DNA from: Christensenella sp. UBA4379
GTDB taxonomy: Bacteria > Bacillota > Clostridia > Christensenellales > Aristaeellaceae
Reading direction: 5' to 3'
Length of the DNA: 22,574 nt
NCBI GenBank assembly: GCA_002391225.1
Contig: DGRV01000051.1
Span: 82,202-104,775 of the forward strand
The position numbers and the translations under genes are program-made. Below the pieces are notes generated by a model that was not told the origin of the DNA, did not search any database, and saw only the letters and a list, made by a program, of their open reading frames with translations. Below, one piece after another: positions 7,474 through 14,163 of this stretch (its first letter is position 1; every line of letters begins with the position of its first letter).

Positions 7474-9116
7474 GACCGAACCCCTCCCTTCGCTTCGGCG
7501 AAGAGGTCCAGATACAGGATACCCTCCACCTCCCGCACCCGGGCCGGGACGGGGAGGCTGCTCAGGTCCGGAATGGGCGCTTCCGCCATCGCCAATACCA
7601 GGGCATTCCCCTGCCAGGAGACCATCAGGGAGGAGACTTTGCCCAGCAGGGCTTCCGCCACCGCTTCAAAGGCATCGTACAGGGCGACCACGGCGGCGGA
7701 GGTCAGGGTCCTTTCCTCCTCCGGCGAGGCCGTGCTGGTTTGAAGACCTGCCAGGGACAGATAGTTCGCCGATTCCCGGAGCGCCTGAAAAAGCGCATGG
7801 GTGGTCAGATGGTCCCGCTCCGCTGAAAGCAAAAGCAGGTTCGTCTTCCGCTTGACGTAGGCGTTCAGCACCGAAACCTCGGCCAGCTGCTGGCGGAAGG
7901 CAGGCGAATTCGGCTCCATCCTGCCCAGCATCCCTTCGATGCGCTGCTGGCAGGGGTACAGGATCTCCGAAATCTCGTGATAGATGCGGTGGCGGGACTG
8001 GAGCCAGGCGTCCTTCTCCCGCTGCTCCGTCTCGGCCTGGATCAGGGTGTTTTCCGATTCAATAAGTTCGTTGGCTTCCTCCTGCCGGTCCTGGGCCCGG
8101 TGCACTTCCGTCTCGTCCTCCGCCCAGAAGGCATAGCCGCCCCGCAACGGCCGGCCGGAGAGCTTCAGGTCCAGCGTCAGGTAAACCGGGGAGGCAAGGG
8201 CCGCCCGGAGCTGAGCGCCGTCCGCCGCCAGCGGACTGCCAGAGCGGTAGACGGGATGAAGGGCCCTGTCCGTCACCAGCGAAGGCGTCCGGAGGGCGGC
8301 GAAAAAGTCCGCATAGCCCGCGTTGTGCGGGATCAGGTGATACCGGATGCAGACCTCCAGCACCCCCAGCATCCCGAACATGTGAATGTCCGGGTTGTTG
8401 TACATGCGCGGAAGCGTGGTCCCGTCAAACACCAGGATAAACAGCGCAAGCCCGCCGAACCAGAGGCCCACGACCGCGGCCAGGTAAGGAAGGGCCTTCC
8501 GGGCCTGCAGCCTCGTTTCCCGGAACAGCAGAACCAGTCCCGCAGTCAAACTCAGCATCATCCAGACGTAGATCGCAAAGAACACCGGCCCATGCGTGTA
8601 GGTACCGGTATTCACGGCAAAGGCGGCCGGTTCGATCTTCGGCCGGTATATCAGGAAATGCAGGTCGTTGGTCAGGGCGAGCAGGGAGAGCAGGACCGGC
8701 GGGATCAACAGCAGAGCCTCGTCCCATCGTCCCGGCCGGTTCCCCCGGTAGATGCGCAGACAGGTCATCAGAAACAGCGCGGGGATCAGGGTCATCGGCC
8801 CAAAGTACAGATAGCAAAGGTAACGTATTGCCGCCGGTTCCGTCGCGCAGCGGTAAGCGAACACCCGCAGCAGCTGGTACAAAAGCAGCAGTGCCGCTGC
8901 CCCGACCATCCAGTTTTTCGTCCGGGAGGGCAGCAGCCTCGCCCGGACAGACTGGAACCAGTAGAGCAGGAGACCCACATAAATCAGATAATTGCAGCCA
9001 GTGCAAAGCACCTCCAGCACCGCGATCCCGGAGCGGGAAAGCAGATTCACCACACCCGCCAGCAGGAAAAACGCCGCAAAAAGACAGGTGCGGCGCGCAG
9101 TCGTCCGATCATCCAT
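7470..9116 (-). CDS. 7-transmembrane kinase-like protein with degenerate catalytic domain
   Basis: A 548-residue membrane protein. Seven hydrophobic segments in residues about 12-230 resemble the N-terminal 7TM domain of some Clostridia histidine kinases. A PAS-like stretch (about 265-335), a charged coiled coil (336-375) and a DHp-like helix pair follow, with RHRIYHEISEIL at 375-386. The C-terminal domain sits where the ATPase should be, but the asparagine of the N box is gone (VALYDAFEAVAEALLGK) and no glycine-rich motif is visible. It is therefore probably a pseudokinase. It is translated first, from an AGGAGGA site, and overlaps the intact kinase by 4 nt. A heteromeric sensor with that kinase is the natural hypothesis; the signal is unknown. 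Confidence 0.78.
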   Translation of the reverse strand: MDDRTTARRTCLFAAFFLLAGVVNLLSRSGIAVLEVLCTGCNYLIYVGLLLYWFQSVRARLLPSRTKNWMVGAAALLLLYQLLRVFAYRCATEPAAIRYLCYLYFGPMTLIPALFLMTCLRIYRGNRPGRWDEALLLIPPVLLSLLALTNDLHFLIYRPKIEPAAFAVNTGTYTHGPVFFAIYVWMMLSLTAGLVLLFRETRLQARKALPYLAAVVGLWFGGLALFILVFDGTTLPRMYNNPDIHMFGMLGVLEVCIRYHLIPHNAGYADFFAALRTPSLVTDRALHPVYRSGSPLAADGAQLRAALASPVYLTLDLKLSGRPLRGGYAFWAEDETEVHRAQDRQEEANELIESENTLIQAETEQREKDAWLQSRHRIYHEISEILYPCQQRIEGMLGRMEPNSPAFRQQLAEVSVLNAYVKRKTNLLLLSAERDHLTTHALFQALRESANYLSLAGLQTSTASPEEERTLTSAAVVALYDAFEAVAEALLGKVSSLMVSWQGNALVLAMAEAPIPDLSSLPVPARVREVEGILYLDLFAEAKGGVRS

Positions 9117-9215
9117 CGCTGTTTCCTCCTGTGGACAGGTTGGTTGAAGTGCCTTTGTTTCTGATACCCTGTTTCTTATGTCTTGGTTCTGATAGCATCA
9201 TAACATATTTGCACC

Positions 9216-9258
9216 AAAAAAGCCACAGTCCTGGGCTTTTCAAAGTCAGGGCTGTGGC
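9216..9258 (-). terminator. Terminator of tRNA-Ser
   Basis: The outer stem GCCACAG/CTGTGGC (plus 9222-9228 and 9252-9258), with further pairing CCTG/CAGG inside, is followed on the minus strand by six T residues (9216-9221). It starts a few bases past the tRNA 3' end and isolates the tRNA from the kinase operon downstream. Confidence 0.9.
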
Positions 9259-9260
9259 GT

Positions 9261-9355
9261 TGGCGGAGTGGGTGGGATTCGAACCCACGGGCCGGTTACA
9301 AGCCGGCTTACCCGATTTCGAGTCGGGGCCGTTATGACCTCTTCGATACCACTCC
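9261..9355 (-). tRNA. tRNA-Ser (anticodon CGA)
   Basis: The acceptor stem GGAGTGG/CCACTCC is followed by G and an encoded CCA end (9261-9263). The anticodon stem CCCGA/TCGGG encloses the loop CTCGAAA, giving anticodon CGA, which reads UCG. A long variable arm (GCCGG/CCGGC stem) identifies the class II serine type. The T arm has the GGTTCGAATCC consensus. At 95 nt the length is normal for tRNA-Ser. It has its own promoter and terminator. Confidence 0.97.
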
Positions 9356-9375
9356 AAAGTCAGTCGACGTGTTGT

Positions 9376-9404
9376 ATTATACCGATTTGTCCGTCAACTG
9401 TCAA
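9376..9404 (-). promoter_or_regulatory. Perfect consensus promoter of tRNA-Ser
   Basis: On the minus strand TTGACA (9399-9404), a 17-nt spacer and TATAAT (9376-9381) match the sigma-A consensus at all 12 positions. The tRNA 5' end is 20 nt further on. Such strength is normal for a stable RNA gene. Confidence 0.93.
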
Positions 9405-9410
9405 GCGATA

Positions 9411-9465
9411 AGAAGCCCCGCCGCTTGGAAAAGCCCAGGAGGTGCCGGGGTTCCGAACGGCGGGG
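9411..9465 (-). terminator. Probable terminator of xylanase gene
   Basis: Eight-bp arms CCCCGCCG (9416-9423) and CGGCGGGG (9458-9465) enclose a loop that can itself fold. On the minus strand it is followed by CTTCTTATC, a weak T-rich tail. It lies about 40 nt past the xylanase stop and just before the tRNA promoter. Confidence 0.55.
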
Positions 9466-9507
9466 ATGCTGATCCGGAGAAAACAGGTTTAGAATCAAGT
9501 ATTTTGT

Positions 9508-10734
9508 TTATTCCGCCAGGGCGTCGTACATAGCGTCAAAGGAAGTTTTGATCTGGCCCTTTTCTGTCAGGATGCCGGCCCAGGTGCCGTTCAGCTTCCA
9601 GGTGTATTCGTTCCAGGCGTTGGGCGTGACGTCGCTGACGCCCCAGATGGTGACGCAGGTCAGGGCATTGTGGCCGAGCTCCTGGTTGACCTTGGCCAGC
9701 ATGTCAAACATCTTCCCGTAGAAGGCGGCATGATCGTCCAGGCGGGCTTCTTCATAGTTGCGCAGGGCCATTTCGGTGATGTGGACTTCCATCCCCAGGA
9801 CGTCGTAGGCCTCGATGCTCTGGCGGGTGTTGGTAATCAGGTCATTGGACAGGCAGCCCTGCTGCACGCCGTAGCCGCCCAGGTAGCCCTGCATGCCGAT
9901 GCCGTCGATCAGCTTTCTGTTGTTGCCCTCGGCGTCCTGGGCGAAGCTGTTGATGCTTTCCACCAGATATTTCGCCGCCGTGCGCTTATCGTTGTAGACC
10001 ATGTTATAGTCGTTGTAGAACAGGCGGATATCCGCCCCCAGGGCTTCCACCGCGTTCCGGGCGTACAGGAAGGAGTATTCCACATAATCCGAGCCGACGT
10101 ATTCATAGAAGGGGTTGGGCGCGCCGTTCCGCTTGGTGCGCAGATGGCGCAGGTCCCCGGCCTTGTATTCGGACGGGCTGTCCCCCATCGCTTCATTGAC
10201 AACGTCCCAGCAGTACACGGTGCCGGGGAATTTTTCTTCAAAATGGGTGATCGTCTGGGTGATGTAGCTCTCCATCCGGGCCAGAAGGACCTCGCGGGAG
10301 GCGATGGGCTTCTTTTCGTCATAGCCCTCATGGAAGAACCAGGGCGTCATATAGGCGTCCCAGGTCAGCACATGGCCGCGCACCCCGACGCCGAAGTCCC
10401 GCGCCCAGGAGACCATGCGGTCCGCGGTGGACCAGTTCATGCGGGGCATGCCGTCCTCGCTGTTCCTGGAAGCGCGCTGATCCAGCAGGGAATAGGCCTT
10501 CATTTCATTGGTGCAGGTGGTGGTGTTGAACTGGGTGGTCAGGAAATTCAGGTAATTGCTGTCCCTCAGCTGATTGGGAGACAGACAGATCCCGATCTTA
10601 AAGCCGCGCTCTTCTGCCAGCTGATACAGGGCGGGCGAATAATCCTCCGCGGTACGGTCGCTGACCGCCGCCAGGACGCCGGAAGATGGAAGCAGCAGGG
10701 CCGCGCACAGGAGCAGACAGAATGCGATTTTCAT
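9508..10734 (-). CDS. Secreted endo-1,4-beta-xylanase, GH10
   Basis: A 408-residue protein with a signal peptide (about 1-22, cleaved after VLA) and a single GH10 (beta/alpha)8 barrel. It has no carbohydrate-binding module, dockerin or anchor. GH10 landmarks are TNEMK (75-79), RGH (119-121), WDVVNEAM with acid/base E181, NDYN (241-244), HITEM with nucleophile E321, and IWGVSD near 363-368. One deviation is GHVLTWD, where most GH10 enzymes have WH; an aspartate occupies position 126. It should hydrolyse xylan chains outside the cell. It has its own consensus promoter although it follows the CotH-like gene on the same strand, so it may be regulated apart from the importer operon. The ATG follows GGAGG by about 10 nt. 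Confidence 0.93.
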   Translation of the reverse strand: MKIAFCLLLCAALLLPSSGVLAAVSDRTAEDYSPALYQLAEERGFKIGICLSPNQLRDSNYLNFLTTQFNTTTCTNEMKAYSLLDQRASRNSEDGMPRMNWSTADRMVSWARDFGVGVRGHVLTWDAYMTPWFFHEGYDEKKPIASREVLLARMESYITQTITHFEEKFPGTVYCWDVVNEAMGDSPSEYKAGDLRHLRTKRNGAPNPFYEYVGSDYVEYSFLYARNAVEALGADIRLFYNDYNMVYNDKRTAAKYLVESINSFAQDAEGNNRKLIDGIGMQGYLGGYGVQQGCLSNDLITNTRQSIEAYDVLGMEVHITEMALRNYEEARLDDHAAFYGKMFDMLAKVNQELGHNALTCVTIWGVSDVTPNAWNEYTWKLNGTWAGILTEKGQIKTSFDAMYDALAE

Positions 10735-10797
10735 ATAAAACAGCCTCCTTCATATGGACGATGGGCCGGTCCTGAAAACCGGATTGTTTTCCGCTTC

Positions 10798-10826
10798 ATT
10801 GTAGCTTCCCTGCGGTAAGATGTCAA
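10798..10826 (-). promoter_or_regulatory. Promoter of GH10 xylanase
   Basis: On the minus strand TTGACA (10821-10826), 17 nt, then TACAAT (10798-10803). It lies in the 120-nt gap after the CotH-like gene, which has no obvious terminator, so read-through plus a private promoter is possible. A small CCGGT/ACCGG inverted repeat lies in the leader. Confidence 0.85.
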
Positions 10827-10854
10827 GTTTCCCGTTTTCCAATGTTTGCCCGGG

Positions 10855-12264
10855 TTATTTCCATTGCTTGTCCAGCCACTGGATCCTTTTTTCGACGTAA
10901 TGGACGATGTTCAGCCCGTTCTGCAGTTTCCAGCCGTCCTTGTCCAGATCCGGAGCCAGGCTTTCACATTCGCTTTGGACCCGGCGGACCGTTTCGGTCA
11001 GGACGCCGCTGTCAGAAAGGTCCTTCCACTTGTCCCTGACGATCCGCTCAAAGCCCTCCAGCTTCATGGCCAGCACGAACCAGACGTTGGAGCGCTCCCA
11101 CTGATCCTCCATCAGTTTCTGGAAGGTAACGGCGTAATAACCGCCCTGCGGGTCCTCGGTATACCCCCAGTTATAATCCCACGGACCGAGAAACGTCAGC
11201 TTCGGGTACAGGCTGTCCTTGGAAAAATCCACCGCCAGATAGAAGCTGCCCGCGCCGACGTCGTAATCCTGGGTCAGTTCCTCTAAGATCGCCATGTTGG
11301 CCAGGGATTCCAGATCGATCAGTGCGCTGACGGCGTCAGAGGGCGTTTCAAAACCGTCCCCCGGGCAAAGGTCCAGGTTCCCGTCCAGGGAAAGCATCTT
11401 CCCATTCGTGGCTGCCTCGTAGAGCACCGTAAATACTCCCTGGAGGTACTTCCCGATATATTCCTCCTGTTCCTTGGAGCGGAGGTCGCTTTTGATGCTG
11501 TAGTTCCGGGAGGGGATCACCCGCCTTTCCCCGGCGATGTCCGTGACTTCCTCCCGGCCGGGGACCGAAAAATAAGGATGCTCGTCCGAGGCGTAATTGT
11601 CCATCTCCAGCAGATAGCCGATGTCCGTTCCCGTCTCCCCTTCCTCGGGCTCATGGACCTCCATGCGGCCCTTGGCCGCCTGGTTCTGCTCGCAAAGCAG
11701 GTAGACGCCCTGGGCGTAGCCATTTACGTAGAGGTTGACGAACACGCAGTCGCTGCTGTAATACTTCCCGCCGAAAATAGCCTTGGCCAGCTGAAAGGCC
11801 GTATAATCCGGGACCAGGTTCCAGAAGGAGCGCAGCAGCACCCAGCTTTTGTACGCTTTCCCCTCATGCAGGCCCAGCAGGTTCTGCTTTTTATCGAACT
11901 TGATGCGGTAGGGCTTTTCGCTCTTGTCGTTCGCGGTCGAGTTGCCTCGGACCCGGACGCCGCCGGTGGCTGTCAGCCGCATGTCCTCCGGGCAGTTGAA
12001 TACATTGATGACAGCGGGGACATACTCCTCCTTGGACTGGATGGAGCGCCGGTCCTGGGTGGTGATATAGATGCAGGGATGGGTTTTCTTCCTGGCGATG
12101 GCGGCCATGACCGGTTCGATTTTGTCAGTGCGCTCTTCATACTGGCGCATCACTTCGGAGGTATCGGGGACCTCTTCCGCGCAGGATCCGGCGAGGCTCC
12201 AAAGGAGCGTCAGGAGCAGCAGCGCGGCTGTCCCTCTTCGGAAACGATCAACCCATGTGCTCAT
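10855..12264 (-). CDS. Secreted CotH-like protein
   Basis: A 469-residue protein related to the spore-coat kinase CotH family. The N-terminus is hydrophobic with a basic start (residues 1-29), giving a signal peptide; AGSC gives a poor lipobox and SCA-EE a possible type I site. Family features are GGVRVRGNST (101-110) with KPYRIKFDKKQNLLG (117-131), the WVLLRSFWN strand (141-149), VNGYAQGVYLL (180-190), and the metal-binding end motif LGPWDYNWGY (359-368). CotH proteins usually show D-F/W-D there; here the second acidic residue is Asn. CotH domains occur in secreted and cellulosomal proteins of gut Clostridia, so a role at the cell surface is more likely than sporulation. It is 3 nt downstream of the discoidin-like gene, with a GGGAGGGG ribosome binding site. 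Confidence 0.85.
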   Translation of the reverse strand: MSTWVDRFRRGTAALLLLTLLWSLAGSCAEEVPDTSEVMRQYEERTDKIEPVMAAIARKKTHPCIYITTQDRRSIQSKEEYVPAVINVFNCPEDMRLTATGGVRVRGNSTANDKSEKPYRIKFDKKQNLLGLHEGKAYKSWVLLRSFWNLVPDYTAFQLAKAIFGGKYYSSDCVFVNLYVNGYAQGVYLLCEQNQAAKGRMEVHEPEEGETGTDIGYLLEMDNYASDEHPYFSVPGREEVTDIAGERRVIPSRNYSIKSDLRSKEQEEYIGKYLQGVFTVLYEAATNGKMLSLDGNLDLCPGDGFETPSDAVSALIDLESLANMAILEELTQDYDVGAGSFYLAVDFSKDSLYPKLTFLGPWDYNWGYTEDPQGGYYAVTFQKLMEDQWERSNVWFVLAMKLEGFERIVRDKWKDLSDSGVLTETVRRVQSECESLAPDLDKDGWKLQNGLNIVHYVEKRIQWLDKQWK

Positions 12265-12267
12265 TCT

Positions 12268-13041
12268 TCAGCCCCTCCCGTACACTTCCCACTCCGTCAG
12301 GGCAGGGAAAGCGGATGGATCGTCGCTTTTTTGAAGGCGCTCCAGGCGCATCCAGGAAACGCGGTGTCCCTTTAAGGAAACCCACTGCCTTTCGCCGGTC
12401 TTGTTCAGGGAGAAGGGAATGTCCGTCCCGTCGGAGAGCACCACGTGGCCTTCCGTCCAGTAGGCGTCGTGCGGGAAATCCGCCCGGAGAATCAGGGCCA
12501 TTTGATCCACTTCCACCTCCCGGCCAAAGTCCAGCCTGCACCAGGCGTCCTCCCTGGCGCCGATGCCCCAGCTCTGGTAAGGCCATTCGCCGTGATACGT
12601 ATTCAGCCGCATCCCGTCGATCACGTTCCGGGCACAGAAGCAGGCTTCGTTCCTGGTTTCCACGTTGGCGGTGCAGTGCGGGAAGAAGTTTGTATCCCCC
12701 CGAAGGTCCGCCGGGTTGAGGGCGATATTGCGGGGGGCCGCTATTTCCTCTTCCGTCATCACCCGGGCGGTGATCACATGACGAAGCGCTTCAAAGATGC
12801 CCGGGGCGTAGGCGAGCCGGTGTTCCCCGGCGGGAACGGGCCAATCTATCATCCCTTCGGGAGCGTAGACAAAAGCGCCCGAAAGGGACTGATCCATCTG
12901 TACCCATAGATGCTTCGCGCCTTCAATGATCAGCCGGTCCCCCGGCTGATAGACCCGGTCGACGCAGAGCATGGCTTCTTCTTCATGTTCCGCGGAGGCC
13001 AAAACCGCCCCGGATGCGTCCGTCGCTTTGATTGAAATCAT
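12268..13041 (-). CDS. Cytoplasmic protein with C-terminal discoidin-like (F5/8C) domain
   Basis: A 257-residue protein without a signal peptide. The first 100 residues look like a small beta-sandwich (strands such as HLWVQMDQSL and GAFVYAPEG) that I cannot place. Residues about 105-257 resemble a galactose-binding-like/F5/8 type C jelly roll: NIALNPAD, ARNVIDGM, AWCRLDFGREVEVDQMALIL, and a final WEVYGRG. The start is the second in-frame ATG (7 nt after GGAGG); an ATG 6 nt upstream sits directly against the ribosome binding site. It lies between the GH88 gene (12-nt gap) and the CotH-like gene (3-nt gap). It may bind or process a saccharide during breakdown; no catalytic signature is visible. 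Confidence 0.75.
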   Translation of the reverse strand: MISIKATDASGAVLASAEHEEEAMLCVDRVYQPGDRLIIEGAKHLWVQMDQSLSGAFVYAPEGMIDWPVPAGEHRLAYAPGIFEALRHVITARVMTEEEIAAPRNIALNPADLRGDTNFFPHCTANVETRNEACFCARNVIDGMRLNTYHGEWPYQSWGIGAREDAWCRLDFGREVEVDQMALILRADFPHDAYWTEGHVVLSDGTDIPFSLNKTGERQWVSLKGHRVSWMRLERLQKSDDPSAFPALTEWEVYGRG

Positions 13042-13053
13042 CCGCATCCCTCC

Positions 13054-14163
13054 TTACCGCCAAAGCATAGGATCCGTCCCATTCAGCTTGGCCAGCGCCT
13101 CGGTCAGGAAATAATCGCCGTAGGTGATGTTGGTATGCCGTCCGGCGCCGTCGTCATGGTAGCTGGCTGTGCAGTGGGTCAACAGGCCGCACCGGTCCGC
13201 CGTCCAGTCGCAGCAGCGATCCAGCAGGCCGTCCACCAGCTTTTTCACGCTTTCTGCGTAAATTTCCTTTCCGGTGATCTTTTTGAGCTCCATCAGCCCG
13301 CAGGCGGCGATCGCGCCGGCGATGTTGTCGATGCGCTCTTCCCCTTTCGGCTGACAGAAATCGCAGTCCGTCAGCCCGTCCGGCCGGATATGGGCGATAA
13401 AGTTTGCGGCAATCTTCTCCGCCGCGTCCAGATATTTTTCTTCCCCGGCGTTCAGATAGGCCAGGGTAAACCCATACAGGCCCCAGGCCTGGCCGCGGCT
13501 CCACTGCGTGCCCAGGCCGTAGCCCTGGCCGGGATGCTCCCGGACGCGCTTGCCCGAAGCGGGATCAAATTCGATGATGTGGCTGACCGACCCGTCCGGC
13601 CGCAGGAATTCCCGCAGGGTGGTATCCGCGTGGATGGCGGCGACGTGGGCAAAGCGCGGGTCCCCGGTTTTCCTGGTGGCCCACCAGAGCAGGGACAGGT
13701 TCATCATGCAGTCGATGATGGCAAAGCCCGCCTGGCTGGGATGGTTCCACGCGCGGATGTAGCCAGCGGGGTTGAACCGGCCCATCAGCAGGCTGGCCGC
13801 GTGGAGGGTATCCGTCCGGGCCTGGGCGTCACCGGTGAGCTTTTCGTCCGCCCCGCAGGAGAGGAGATACATGAACCCCACGTCGTGATTCAGCCGCTCG
13901 AACACGCGGAATTCGTCCGTCAAAAGCTTTTCCACGCGCCGGGCTTCCACAAGGAAGCTCTCTTCCCGGGTAGCGGCGTACAGCTGCCACATCAGCGCCG
14001 GCCAGAAGCCGCCCGTCCACCAGCTGTTGCCGTCGTAGGGCGAAGCGATCCAACGTCCGCTTTCACTTTTGTAGGGGATGATGCCCTCCTCCGCGGCCAG
14101 GGCGGCGGAGCGGCGGAATTTATCCGTCAGTTTCTGAAATGCTTCTTCATAGCGACCGGGCAC
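13054..14163 (-). CDS. GH88 unsaturated uronyl hydrolase
   Basis: A 369-residue cytoplasmic enzyme of family GH88. The (alpha/alpha)6-barrel signatures are NHDVGF (D94), IIDCMMNL (D151), QGYGLGTQWSRGQAWGLYGF (212-231) and THCTASYHDD...NITYGDYFLTEAL. The two aspartates match the catalytic pair known from the Bacillus enzyme. GH88 hydrolyses 4-deoxy-4,5-unsaturated glucuronyl ends made by polysaccharide lyases, which fits the heparinase II/III-like gene two positions upstream. The length is normal for the family. The start is a GTG 9 nt after GGAGGAGG; an upstream in-frame ATG (14190) lacks a ribosome binding site. It overlaps the DUF2264 gene by 17 nt. Confidence 0.92.
   Translation of the reverse strand: MPGRYEEAFQKLTDKFRRSAALAAEEGIIPYKSESGRWIASPYDGNSWWTGGFWPALMWQLYAATREESFLVEARRVEKLLTDEFRVFERLNHDVGFMYLLSCGADEKLTGDAQARTDTLHAASLLMGRFNPAGYIRAWNHPSQAGFAIIDCMMNLSLLWWATRKTGDPRFAHVAAIHADTTLREFLRPDGSVSHIIEFDPASGKRVREHPGQGYGLGTQWSRGQAWGLYGFTLAYLNAGEEKYLDAAEKIAANFIAHIRPDGLTDCDFCQPKGEERIDNIAGAIAACGLMELKKITGKEIYAESVKKLVDGLLDRCCDWTADRCGLLTHCTASYHDDGAGRHTNITYGDYFLTEALAKLNGTDPMLWR

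Noticed and set aside
9109..9357. 82-residue ORF across the tRNA gene
   Set aside because: It runs through tRNA-Ser and its terminator and is not a protein gene.
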